Source: Reyranella aquatilis (lineage in GTDB: Bacteria; Pseudomonadota; Alphaproteobacteria; Reyranellales; Reyranellaceae). Taken from it: DNA of 64,000 bases. The stretch spans positions 992,001 to 1,056,000 of the forward strand of contig NZ_JAJISD010000001.1 of the NCBI RefSeq assembly GCF_020880995.1, written 5' to 3'. The position numbers were made by a program, and so were the translations under genes. Of this stretch, positions 1 through 7,776 are shown one piece after another. The notes beneath the pieces are model-generated. The model saw only the letters and a list, made by a program, of their open reading frames with translations. It made no database searches and was not told where the DNA came from. Every line of letters begins with the position of its first letter. The first letter of the stretch is position 1.

Positions 1-474
1 CCGGCGATGCCGGCCCCTCGCAACTTCACCGAAGTCGTGGCGCTGTTCGAGACCAGGCGTGAGGCGCGGCTGGTCCACAGCCTGGTGCATCACGTCCACG
101 AGGTACGGTGCGAGCCCGGCCTGATCGAGTTCCGGCCGGAGCCCCGGGCACCGGCCGATCTCGCACCGCGCCTCAGCGAACTGCTCAGCCAATGGACCGG
201 GCGCCGCTGGATCGCCTCGGTCTCCAGCGCCGAGGGCAAGCCGACCCTCACCCAGCAGAAGGCCGACAAGGCCGATGGGCTCCGCAATTCCGCCGAGAAC
301 AACGAACTCGTCATGGCCATCCTGAAGACGTTCCCCGGCGCCAAACTCGACGCCGTGCGACGCAAGGGCGAGGAGACCTCCCTCGTCTCCGGCCTTGGCG
401 ACTTCACGGCCGACGAGCCGCCTCCCGCCGAAGAATACCCGGCCGACGACGATATCCCGGAAAGCGAGTACTGA
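1..474 (+). CDS. dnaX: DNA polymerase III tau/gamma subunit, C-terminal part (partial)
   Basis: This is the 3' end of a gene that enters from the left edge; the frame is open from base 1, so the ATG at 7 is internal. The 157 visible residues match the C-terminal, polymerase-binding region of alphaproteobacterial DnaX: an alpha/beta segment with the signature LSQWTGRRW, then a helix leading to ILKTFPGAKLDAVR and an acidic Glu/Asp/Pro tail. The AAA+ clamp-loader domains lie outside the window. Its stop shares one base with the ybaB start, and recR follows, the classic dnaX-ybaB-recR order. Identification rests on this region plus synteny. Confidence 0.85.
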   Translation, partial: PAMPAPRNFTEVVALFETRREARLVHSLVHHVHEVRCEPGLIEFRPEPRAPADLAPRLSELLSQWTGRRWIASVSSAEGKPTLTQQKADKADGLRNSAENNELVMAILKTFPGAKLDAVRRKGEETSLVSGLGDFTADEPPPAEEYPADDDIPESEY

Positions 475-803
475 TGTTCGACAAGCTCAAGGACCTTGGC
501 GGCCTGATGCAGCAGGCCCAGCAGATGCAGCAGAAGATGCAGGAGCTGCAGGCGGCGCTCGAGCGCCTTGAAATCGTGGGCACGTCCGGGGCCGGACTGG
601 TCAAGGTGACGGTCAACGGCAAGAACGAGACGCGACGGATCGAGATCGATGCCTCCCTTTTCAAGCCCGAGGACAAGGGCGTGGTCGAGGACCTGATCGT
701 CGCGGCCGCCAACGACGCCCGCGGCAAGGTCGAGGAAACCGTCCAGGCGCAGATGCGGGACATCACCGGTGGCCTGCCGCTGCCGCCGGGCTTCAAGCTC
801 TAG
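474..803 (+). CDS. ybaB: YbaB/EbfC family nucleoid-associated protein
   Basis: Small DNA-binding protein of 109 residues, the usual family length. The N-terminal half is a Gln/Met-rich helix ([15 protein letters not shown]), followed by [16 protein letters not shown] and RIEIDASLF, both characteristic of YbaB. Family members form tweezer-like dimers that bind DNA and coat the nucleoid. The ATG at 474 overlaps the dnaX stop by one base, which implies translational coupling; the longer reading of this frame upstream has DnaX on top of it and is not real. recR starts ten bases after the stop, consistent with a recombination and replication operon. Confidence 0.95.
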   Translation: MFDKLKDLGGLMQQAQQMQQKMQELQAALERLEIVGTSGAGLVKVTVNGKNETRRIEIDASLFKPEDKGVVEDLIVAAANDARGKVEETVQAQMRDITGGLPLPPGFKL

Positions 804-813
804 GACATCGCCG

Positions 814-1407
814 ATGAACGGACCGGAGATCGAGCGGCTGATCCAGCTCCTCGGCCGCCTGCCGGGTCTGGGGCCGCGCTCGGCGCGCCGGGTGGCGCTG
901 CATCTCCTCAAGAAGCGCGAGACCCTGATGCAGCCTCTCGGCACGGCATTGGCGGATGCCGCGCGCGCCATTCGTGCCTGCAGCGTCTGCGGCAACCTCG
1001 ACACGATCGATCCCTGCTCGATCTGCGCCGATTCGCGCCGGGATGCCGGCCTCATCTGCGTCGTGGAGGATGTCGGCGACCTGTGGGCCATGGAACGCGG
1101 CCGGATCTTTTCAGGCCGCTACCACGTCCTGGGCGGCTCGCTGTCGGCGCTCGACGGGATCGGGCCCGAGGAACTCAACATCGGCTCGCTGGTGAAGCGC
1201 GTCGCAGCCGGCGGGGTACGCGAGGTCATCATGGCGACCAACGCCACGGTCGATGGGCAGACGACGGCCCACTACCTGGCCGAACGGCTGGCCGAGCACG
1301 AGGTGCCCCTCACCCGCCTGGCGCACGGCGTGCCGGTCGGTGGCGAACTCGACTGGCTCGACGACGGCACGCTGGCCACCGCGTTCAAGGCGCGGCGTGC
1401 GCTGTAG
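814..1407 (+). CDS. recR: recombination mediator protein RecR
   Basis: RecR (197 residues, normal length) works with RecO and RecF to load RecA on gapped DNA. Visible parts in order are an N-terminal helix-hairpin-helix ([17 protein letters not shown], about 16-32), a four-Cys zinc finger (C56, C59, C68, C71), a Toprim domain starting at the acidic VVEDVGDL, and a C-terminal [23 protein letters not shown] segment typical of RecR. The ATG at 814 is chosen because translation from 769 would overlap ybaB and add residues absent from the family. It is cotranscribed with dnaX and ybaB. The partner recO is at 12077-12793. Confidence 0.97.
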   Translation: MNGPEIERLIQLLGRLPGLGPRSARRVALHLLKKRETLMQPLGTALADAARAIRACSVCGNLDTIDPCSICADSRRDAGLICVVEDVGDLWAMERGRIFSGRYHVLGGSLSALDGIGPEELNIGSLVKRVAAGGVREVIMATNATVDGQTTAHYLAERLAEHEVPLTRLAHGVPVGGELDWLDDGTLATAFKARRAL

Positions 1408-1416
1408 CGGTCTGCC

Positions 1417-2019
1417 GTGAGCACCGAAACCCTCGCCGCCATCGCCGTCGCGCTGGGCGCCGGGTGGGCGAGCGGGCTGAACGCCTATGCCGCGGTACTC
1501 GTGCTGGGCGGCGCGCAGCGCCTCGGTCTCGCGGCCCTGCCCCACGATCTCCAGGTCCTGGGCTCGCCCTGGGTGCTGGGCGTGGCGGCGATCCTGTTCG
1601 CGCTCAATTTCCTGGCCGACAAGATCCCCTACGTCGACAGCATCAACGACGCGCTGCAGACGTTCGTCCGGATTCCGGCGGGCGCCCTCCTGGCCTATGG
1701 CGCGGCAGGCGGCCTGAGCCCGGAAGTCGCGATCATCGCCGGACTGCTCGGCGGCACGCTGGCCGCCGGCACGCACGTCGCCAAGGCCGGTTCGCGGGCT
1801 CTGATCAATGCCTCCCCGGAGCCCTTCACCAACGTGCTCGCGTCGGTGGGCGAGGACGTGACCGTCTTCGGGGGCCTTGCGCTGGCGATCGCCCATCCGA
1901 TCACATTTTTGTGCCTGCTCGCGGTCTTCGTCCTGCTGCTGCTATGGCTGCTGCCGAGGCTGTTTCGTCTGGCAATGAAGCCGTTTCGCCGGATGGTGCG
2001 AGCCCGGCACGGTCCCTAG
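1417..2019 (+). CDS. DUF4126 family membrane protein
   Basis: Integral membrane protein of 200 residues with about five hydrophobic segments. It shows the DUF4126 pattern: an N-terminal GAGWASGLNAYAAVLVLG helix, a central NFLADKIPYVDSINDALQTFVR stretch and a glycine-rich GLLGGTLAAGTHVAKAGSRAL segment. The function of this family is unknown. It starts with GTG nine bases after recR, so it is probably read from the same transcript. The C-terminus is Arg-rich and probably cytoplasmic. Family assignment is fairly firm; no role is proposed. Confidence 0.8.
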   Translation: MSTETLAAIAVALGAGWASGLNAYAAVLVLGGAQRLGLAALPHDLQVLGSPWVLGVAAILFALNFLADKIPYVDSINDALQTFVRIPAGALLAYGAAGGLSPEVAIIAGLLGGTLAAGTHVAKAGSRALINASPEPFTNVLASVGEDVTVFGGLALAIAHPITFLCLLAVFVLLLLWLLPRLFRLAMKPFRRMVRARHGP

Positions 2020-2102
2020 CCAGCGCCCCGTCGCGGGCTTTCGGCACAGGAACTGGTACTTTCCTTCCCCGGTCCGAGGCGTACACTCTCAACCGCAAGC
2101 AC

Positions 2103-2837
2103 ATGTTCATCCGCCAGAACATCCAGTCCCTTCGGTTTTTCCGCACCACGCCGGCGATGCGTTGCCCGTACCTGCCGCATCGCCTGGAGACCAAGCTCGT
2201 GACTGAACTGAGCGGGCCGGACGCGATCTCCCAGCATGATACGCTGACCGACGCCGGCTTCCGCCGCTCCCATCATTTCGTCTACAAGCCGCTCTGTGAC
2301 GGCTGCAGGGCCTGTGTGCCGGTTCGCATCCGCGTCCGCGACTTCGAGCCGAGCCGGGCGCAGCGGCGCATCCAGCGTCGCAACGAGCATGTCCACGCCA
2401 CCGAGGTACAGGCCCTGGCGACCGGCGAGCAGTTTTCGCTGTTTTCCCGCTATGTGCTGACCAGGCACCGCGACGGCGACATGGCGGACATGGATTTCGA
2501 CGACTATCGCGCGATGGTCGAGGAAAGCCCGGTCGAAACGGCGATCATCGAATTCCGGGACGATTCCGCGGACGGCCGGCTCGTCGGGTGCTGCCTCGTC
2601 GACTGGCTGTCGAGCGGTGTCTCGGCCGTCTACAGCTTCTTCGATCCCCAGGATCCCCGGCGGGGCCTCGGCACGCACATGATCCTCTGGCTTGCCAATG
2701 CCGCCGCCCGGCGGGGGCTTCCCTACGTCTATCTCGGCTACTGGATCGCCGATTCGACCAAGATGGCCTACAAACAGTCCTTCAGGCCGCTCGAGTTCTT
2801 CGGCCCGGAGGGCTGGGCCGAATTGCCTACGTCCTAG
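2103..2837 (+). CDS. bpt: aspartate/glutamate leucyltransferase (bacterial ATE homologue)
   Basis: Transfers leucine from Leu-tRNA to proteins with N-terminal Asp or Glu, an N-degron step feeding ClpAP. The 244-residue protein has the ATE N-terminal domain with TTPAMRCPYLPHRLETKLVTEL and HHFVYKPLCDGCRACVPVRI (Cys cluster), and the ATE C-terminal GNAT-like domain with YSFFDPQDPRRGLGTHMILW and YVYLGYWI. The same frame is open far upstream, but the ATG at 2103 fits the family N-terminus and lies outside the DUF4126 gene. It is the last plus-strand gene before the TRAP cluster. Confidence 0.93.
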   Translation: MFIRQNIQSLRFFRTTPAMRCPYLPHRLETKLVTELSGPDAISQHDTLTDAGFRRSHHFVYKPLCDGCRACVPVRIRVRDFEPSRAQRRIQRRNEHVHATEVQALATGEQFSLFSRYVLTRHRDGDMADMDFDDYRAMVEESPVETAIIEFRDDSADGRLVGCCLVDWLSSGVSAVYSFFDPQDPRRGLGTHMILWLANAAARRGLPYVYLGYWIADSTKMAYKQSFRPLEFFGPEGWAELPTS

Positions 2838-2992
2838 GCAATGTCCGGGCGGTGGAGCGACTTGACGCACCTCGCCTGCATTGCCGACCAACGCAGGCTA
2901 TGGCATCGCGCAGCGGACCAAGTTAAGAAAGCATGTCCGTTGGCGAGAACGGATGAGCGGCAAAATAAGAACTCGCTTTCAGGGGAGATGGG

Positions 2993-3538
2993 ATGCGCTC
3001 ATTGCTGTCATTCAGCGCGCTGATCGACGCGTTAAACGAAAAAATAGGGAACGTGTGTAACTGGCTCGTCTTGCTGGCGTGTGTCGTCAGCGCCGGCAAC
3101 GCCATGGTGCGCTACGCCTACGACAGCAGTTCCAATGCCTGGCTCGAAGTGCAGTGGTACATGTTCGCCGTCATCGTGATGTTCGGCGCATCCTATACGA
3201 TGAAGCGCAACGAGCATGTGCGCGTCGACATCCTCTACATGACGCTGAGCCGCCGCGGGCAGCTTTGGATCGACATTCTCGGCGCGCTGTTCTTCCTGCT
3301 GCCGACCTGCGCCATCCTCGCGTGGCTGAGCTGGCCGTTCTTCATGCAGTCTTACAATGTCTACGAGCACTCCTCGAACGCCGGCGGCCTGCTGCGCTGG
3401 CCGATCAAGCTGGTGCTTCCCGTGGGCTTCGCCCTGGTCGCCCTGCAGGGCATTTCCGAACTCATCAAGCGCGTCGCCTTCCTCAACGGGTATGCCGTCG
3501 ACAGCCTTGAAGCGCACTACGAGAGGCCGACGCAATGA
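2993..3538 (+). CDS. TRAP transporter small permease (DctQ type)
   Basis: Small membrane subunit of a tripartite ATP-independent periplasmic transporter, 181 residues with four hydrophobic segments. It has the DctQ landmarks: an N-terminal amphipathic stretch, a polar loop after the second helix (SYTMKRNEHVRVDILY) and SRRGQLWIDILG before the third. A GGGGAG ribosome site precedes the ATG. It overlaps dctM by four bases, so the two are translationally coupled. Three TakP-like binding proteins lie convergent downstream. The substrate is inferred from them (2-oxo acids or related small carboxylates) and is not visible in this subunit. Confidence 0.9.
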   Translation: MRSLLSFSALIDALNEKIGNVCNWLVLLACVVSAGNAMVRYAYDSSSNAWLEVQWYMFAVIVMFGASYTMKRNEHVRVDILYMTLSRRGQLWIDILGALFFLLPTCAILAWLSWPFFMQSYNVYEHSSNAGGLLRWPIKLVLPVGFALVALQGISELIKRVAFLNGYAVDSLEAHYERPTQ

Positions 3539-5124
3539 TCCCGCTCGATTGGATGCCGCCGCTGATGTTCGGCGGCCTCGTCGTCTTCATGATCATCGGA
3601 TACCCGGTCGCCTTTTCGCTCTGCGCCGTGGGTTTCTTCTTCGGCTTCCTCGCGATCGAGATGAACTACTTCACGATGGCCTTCATGCAGGCCATCCCTG
3701 GTCGCGTCTTCGGCTCGATCCTGTCGAACGAGCTGCTGCTTGCCATCCCGTTCTTCACCTTCATGGGCGCGATCCTGGAGAAATGCGGGCTGGCGGAGGA
3801 CATGCTGGAGTCGATGGGCCAGCTCTTTGGCCCCGTGAAGGGCGGGTTGGGCTACTCGACCATCATCGTCGGCTTCATCCTCGGCGCGATCACCGGCACC
3901 GTGGCCGCCCAGGTCATCGCCATGGCGCTGATCACCCTTCCGGTGATGATGCGGTACAAGTACGACATGCGCTATGCGACCGGCGTGCTCGCTGCCTCCG
4001 GCACGATCACACAGCTCGTGCCGCCCTCGCTGGTGCTCGTCGTGCTGGCCGATCAGCTCGGCCGTTCGGTGGGAGACATGTATCTGGGCGCGTGGGGCCC
4101 CTCACTGCTTCAGATCGCGCTGTTTGCCGCCTTTACGTTCTATCTGACGCTGGTGAAGCCGGATGCCCTCCCGCCGGTCCCGCGGACGCTGTTCGGCAAG
4201 GCGCTCCTGATCAAGTGCGCCTGGGGCATCATCCCGGCCGCAGTCCTGATCTTCCTGGTGCTCGGCACCATCATGATGGGCCTCGCGACTCCCACCGAGG
4301 CGGGCGCGATGGGTACGATCGGTGCGATCGTTCTGGCGGTGGTGCGCAACGCACCGCTCACCAAGTTCGACCGCGTGATGTTCGTCGTCGGTTGCGCCGC
4401 GGCCATCATCGGCGGGCTGATCGGCACCGTCGCCTTTAAGTCCCTGCCCTTCCAGGCCGCCTTCACCGTGATGTTCGCCTCGGTCATCTGGCTGTGCTGG
4501 CGTGCCTGGCAGGTCAAGGATCTGCGCGACCTCATCATCCAGGCCATGCAGGCAACCATGCGCATCACCGCGATGGTGGCCTTCATTCTGGTCGGTGCGA
4601 CCTGCTTCTCGATCTCGTTCGCGGGTGTCGATGGCGGCCACTGGGTCGAGCATCTGCTGTCGGGCCTGCCGGGCGGCGTCTGGGGCTTCCTGATCGTCGT
4701 CAACCTGTTCGTCTTCTTCCTGGCGTTCTTCCTCGATTTCTTCGAGATCGCCTTCATCATCATCCCGATGCTGGCGCCGGTCGCCCAGAAGCTGCTCACG
4801 CCGGTCGTCGGTGCCGATGCGGCGCTCATCTGGTTCGGCGTCATGCTCTGCGTGAACATGCAGACCTCGTTCATGCACCCGCCCTTCGGGTTCGCGCTGT
4901 TCTACCTGCGCAGCGTGGCCCCCAAGGAGGTGAAGAGCTCGGACATCTATTGGGGATCGGTCCCCTGGGTCGTGCTGCAGCTCATCATGGTGGCGATCGT
5001 GATCTTCGTACCGCAGACCGTGACCTTCTTCCTCGACAAGCCGCATGGGGTCGATCCCAGCAAGGTGACCATCGAGTTGCAGGCCCCACCGTCGGAAGAT
5101 TCGGCACCACCGGTCTTCAAGTAG
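3535..5124 (+). CDS. TRAP transporter large permease (DctM type)
   Basis: The transport channel of the TRAP system, belonging to the ion transporter superfamily. At 529 residues with about 12-14 hydrophobic segments it is longer than the common DctM (about 425-450). The extra length lies mainly around residues 265-345, where additional hydrophobic segments and a charged stretch (WRAWQVKDLRDL) separate the two halves. DctM-like motifs include GAILEKCGLAEDMLES, the TGTVAAQVIAMALITLPVM helix, ASGTITQLVPPSLVLVVLAD and MHPPFGFALFYLRSVAP. The start overlaps dctQ by four bases (ATGA). It is followed by a terminator shared with the convergent takP gene. Confidence 0.93.
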   Translation: MIPLDWMPPLMFGGLVVFMIIGYPVAFSLCAVGFFFGFLAIEMNYFTMAFMQAIPGRVFGSILSNELLLAIPFFTFMGAILEKCGLAEDMLESMGQLFGPVKGGLGYSTIIVGFILGAITGTVAAQVIAMALITLPVMMRYKYDMRYATGVLAASGTITQLVPPSLVLVVLADQLGRSVGDMYLGAWGPSLLQIALFAAFTFYLTLVKPDALPPVPRTLFGKALLIKCAWGIIPAAVLIFLVLGTIMMGLATPTEAGAMGTIGAIVLAVVRNAPLTKFDRVMFVVGCAAAIIGGLIGTVAFKSLPFQAAFTVMFASVIWLCWRAWQVKDLRDLIIQAMQATMRITAMVAFILVGATCFSISFAGVDGGHWVEHLLSGLPGGVWGFLIVVNLFVFFLAFFLDFFEIAFIIIPMLAPVAQKLLTPVVGADAALIWFGVMLCVNMQTSFMHPPFGFALFYLRSVAPKEVKSSDIYWGSVPWVVLQLIMVAIVIFVPQTVTFFLDKPHGVDPSKVTIELQAPPSEDSAPPVFK

Positions 5125-5151
5125 CCGGTCTTCAGATAGACCGAGGACAAC

Positions 5152-5183
5152 AAAAAAGCCCCGCCAACCGGCGGGGCTTTCTC
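5152..5183. terminator. bidirectional intrinsic terminator between dctM and takP paralogue 1
   Basis: An 11-bp perfect stem (AAAGCCCCGCC at 5155-5165 with GGCGGGGCTTT at 5170-5180) closes on a four-base loop. A run of A precedes it and a T-rich stretch follows it. It lies between convergent genes with stops at 5124 and 5201, so it can end both transcripts. Confidence 0.9.
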
Positions 5184-5200
5184 TTTGTGGTCTTTCCTCT

Positions 5201-6304
5201 CTAGCGGCCCTGGGCCGACATCGAGAAGTTGAAGTTGTCGAAGGTGTTCTCGGCGACGCGGAACCACAGGTTCTCGTCGGCGCGGAAGGCCTTCATGTTG
5301 TCGTAGATCTTCTTGAACTTCGGATCCTTCGCCGCCAGCTCGTCGTAGTACTTGTAGGCCTCGAGGAAGCACGGCTCGAGCACGGCGCGCGGGAACGGCC
5401 GCAGTTCAGTGCCGGCCGCCACCAGGCGACGCAGTGCGGGCGGGTTGCCGGCATCGTACTTGGGCACCATCCATGAGGTGACGCGGCCGGCAGCGGCCTC
5501 GACCATCGCCTGGTAGGGCTTCGGCAGCTTCGCCCAGGCGTCGTTGTTGATGTAGAGCGAGCCGACCGACGCGCCTTCCCACCAGCCCGGATAGTAATAG
5601 TACTTGGCGACCTTGTTGAACCCGAGCTTCTCGTCGTCGTACGGGCCGACCCATTCGCAGGCGTCGATCGTGCCCTTCTCCAGCGCCGGGTAGATGTCGC
5701 CGCCGGCAATCTGCTGCGGCACGACACCCAGGCGCGTGAGGATCAGGCCGGCGAAGCCGCCGACGCGGAACTTCAGCCCCTTCATGTCGTCCATCGACTT
5801 GATTTCCTTGCGGAACCAGCCGCCCATCTGGCAGCCCGTGCCGCCAAAGGTGAAGGAGCGGAAGTTGTAGTCCTTATAGAACTCGTTCACCAACTCGTGG
5901 CCGCCACCGAACTCCAGCCAGGCGTAGTACTGGCGCTGGTTCATCGAGAACGGCAGGCCGGTCTCGAACACGAAGTTCGGATGCTTGCCGAAATAGTAGT
6001 AAGCCGCGGTCTGGCCGGCCTCGACGGTGCCGTTCTGCACCGCATCGGCAACCTGCAGACCGGGGACGATTTCGCCCGCCGCGAACGGACGGACCTGGAA
6101 CTTGCCGTCCGACATTTCGCCGACGATCTTCGCGAAGAGTTCGGAGCCGCCGTAGAGCGTGTCGAGCGACTTGGGAAAGCTCGACGTCAGACGCCACTTA
6201 ACTTCCGGCATGCTCTGGGCGATGGCCGGTGCGGCCACCGTCGTCGCCGCCGCAACACCCGCGGCACCCACGCCTGCGGTCTTGATGAACTTCCTGCGCT
6301 GCAT
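5201..6304 (-). CDS. TRAP substrate-binding protein, TakP-like, paralogue 1
   Basis: Periplasmic binding protein (367 residues) for the TRAP permease encoded next to it. The N-terminus MQRRKFIKTAGVG with a hydrophobic stretch and AIAQ is a twin-arginine-like signal with cleavage near residue 30. The mature part carries the TakP signature: SSFPKSLDTLYGG, AGEIVPGLQVADAVQNGTVE, GCQMGGWFRKEI, FRVGGFAG and GGDIYPALEKGTIDA followed by EWVGPYDDEKLGF. TakP of Rhodobacter sphaeroides binds 2-oxo acids such as pyruvate with Na+. A strong GGAGG ribosome site precedes the ATG. Compared with its neighbours the pocket strand reads GGTGCQ, so ligand preference may differ. Confidence 0.92.
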   Translation of the reverse strand: MQRRKFIKTAGVGAAGVAAATTVAAPAIAQSMPEVKWRLTSSFPKSLDTLYGGSELFAKIVGEMSDGKFQVRPFAAGEIVPGLQVADAVQNGTVEAGQTAAYYYFGKHPNFVFETGLPFSMNQRQYYAWLEFGGGHELVNEFYKDYNFRSFTFGGTGCQMGGWFRKEIKSMDDMKGLKFRVGGFAGLILTRLGVVPQQIAGGDIYPALEKGTIDACEWVGPYDDEKLGFNKVAKYYYYPGWWEGASVGSLYINNDAWAKLPKPYQAMVEAAAGRVTSWMVPKYDAGNPPALRRLVAAGTELRPFPRAVLEPCFLEAYKYYDELAAKDPKFKKIYDNMKAFRADENLWFRVAENTFDNFNFSMSAQGR

Positions 6305-6450
6305 ATTCCTCTTCCTCCCTGGTTGCCTTCATGGCCCCCTTCAGCGGCTGCAACACTGGCATGCGTAAATGGCTTTGAAAAGCGCCCGCATGCCGGAAAG
6401 TCCTTAAATATCTGCAATGTTGGCCAGCCGAGGGAGCTGAAACGGGCAAC

Positions 6451-6477
6451 AAAAAAGCCCCGCTGAGCGGGGCTTTT
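6451..6477 (-). terminator. intrinsic terminator after takP paralogue 2
   Basis: Arms AAAAGCCCCGC (6453-6463) and GCGGGGCTTTT (6467-6477) flank a three-base loop. On the minus strand the stem is followed by six T. It sits 20 bases beyond the stop of paralogue 2 and ahead of paralogue 1. Confidence 0.88.
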
Positions 6478-6496
6478 CGTTCGGCCGTTGGCCTGG

Positions 6497-7603
6497 TCAG
6501 AGCTTGTTGGCCGCCGACTGGCGCGCCATGAAGTTGTCGAACGTGTTCTCGGCGACGCGGAACCAGAGGACCTCTTCGTTCCGGAAGGGCTTCCAGGAAT
6601 CGTAGACCTTCTTGAACTTCGGGTTCTTGGCGATGGTCTCGGCGTACAGCTCGTTGGCGGCGTTGTAGCTGGCCTCCATGACGGCCTGCGGGAACGGCAG
6701 GAACTTGGTCCCGGCCGCCACCAGCTCGCGCAAGGCGCGCGGGTTCTGGGCGTCGTACTTGGCGACGGACCAGCTCACCGCATCGGCGGCCGCGGCGGCG
6801 ATCGCCTCCTTGTACATCGGCGGCAGCGCGTCGAACGCCTTGTCGCCGCAGTAGAGCGAAAGGGCCGCGCAGCCTTCCCACCAACCGGGATAGTAATAAT
6901 ACGGTGCGACCTTGTTGAAACCGAGCTTCTGGTCGTCATAGGGGCCGACCCACTCGGCCGCATCGATCGTGCCCTTCTCGAGGGCCGGGTAGATGTCGCC
7001 GCCGGCGATCTGCTGCGGCACCACGCCGAGCTTAGCCATGACCTGGCCGGCGAATCCGCCGATGCGCATCTTCACGCCCTTCAGGTCGTCGACCGTCTTG
7101 ATCTCCTTGCGCCACCAGCCGCCCATCTGGGCGCCGGTATGGCTCATCAGGAAGGAGGTCATCTTGTATTCCTTGTAGAAGTCCCGCATCAGCTCGAGAC
7201 CACCACCGAAATAGACCCACGCATTGTGCTGGCGGGTATTGAGGCCGAACGGCAGCGCCGTATCGAAGGCGAAGGTCGGATCCTTGCCGACATAGTAGTA
7301 GGAGGCGGTATGGCCGCACTCGACCGTCTCGTTCTGCACGGCGTCCACGACCTGCAGGCCGGGGACGATCTCGCCGGCGGCAAAGACGCGGATCTGGAAC
7401 TTGTTGTCGGTCAGGGCTGCGACGCGCTTGGCGAAGTACTCGCCCGCGCCGTAGATCGTGTCGAGCGACTTGGGGAAGCTCGACGCCAGGCGCCACTTCA
7501 CCTCGGGCATCGACTGGGCGACCGCCGGAGCGGCCAGGGCGCCGGCAGCGGCGACCGTGGCACCGCCGACACCGGCGGTACGCAAGAACTTGCGACGTTG
7601 CAT
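6497..7603 (-). CDS. TRAP substrate-binding protein, TakP-like, paralogue 2
   Basis: The second of three tandem TakP-like periplasmic binding proteins, 368 residues. It starts MQRRKFLRTAGVGG with a twin-arginine-like signal ending near AVAQS. All TakP blocks are present (SSFPKSLDTIYGAG, AGEIVPGLQVVDAVQNETVE, AQMGGWWRKEI, MRIGGFAG, GGDIYPALEKGTIDAAEWVG, YYYYPGWWEG). It differs from the others by SHTGAQ where paralogue 3 and, as recalled, TakP read GNTG, and by an extra Cys (SLYCGDKAF), which suggests a diverged pocket. The ATG at 7603 is chosen because the open frame upstream runs into paralogue 3. It has its own downstream terminator. Confidence 0.92.
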   Translation of the reverse strand: MQRRKFLRTAGVGGATVAAAGALAAPAVAQSMPEVKWRLASSFPKSLDTIYGAGEYFAKRVAALTDNKFQIRVFAAGEIVPGLQVVDAVQNETVECGHTASYYYVGKDPTFAFDTALPFGLNTRQHNAWVYFGGGLELMRDFYKEYKMTSFLMSHTGAQMGGWWRKEIKTVDDLKGVKMRIGGFAGQVMAKLGVVPQQIAGGDIYPALEKGTIDAAEWVGPYDDQKLGFNKVAPYYYYPGWWEGCAALSLYCGDKAFDALPPMYKEAIAAAAADAVSWSVAKYDAQNPRALRELVAAGTKFLPFPQAVMEASYNAANELYAETIAKNPKFKKVYDSWKPFRNEEVLWFRVAENTFDNFMARQSAANKL

Positions 7604-7725
7604 TTGGAATAACTCCCTAAAGACTCTTTTCTGTTCGCACTTTCGCAGCGCGAACCACCTTGGCGGTGACGGGTTATCGCATAGCGCAACCTTGATGAAA
7701 AGCTGCCGCCGCCGGGGCCGCGGGC

Positions 7726-7750
7726 AAAGAAAACCCCGCCGAAGCGGGGC
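7726..7750 (-). terminator. intrinsic terminator after takP paralogue 3
   Basis: Stem CCCCGC (7734-7739) with GCGGGG (7744-7749). On the minus strand the loop reads TTCG, an extra-stable tetraloop, and the stem is followed by TTTTCTTT. It lies 27 bases after the stop of paralogue 3. Confidence 0.85.
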
Positions 7751-7776
7751 TTTCCGAACCTTCCGGGAGGCCTGTC

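Noticed and set aside
2874..2898. Inverted repeat GCCTGC/GCAGGC between bpt and dctQ
   Set aside because: Short arms, 13-base spacer and no T run; TTGACG nearby has no -10 at a proper distance.
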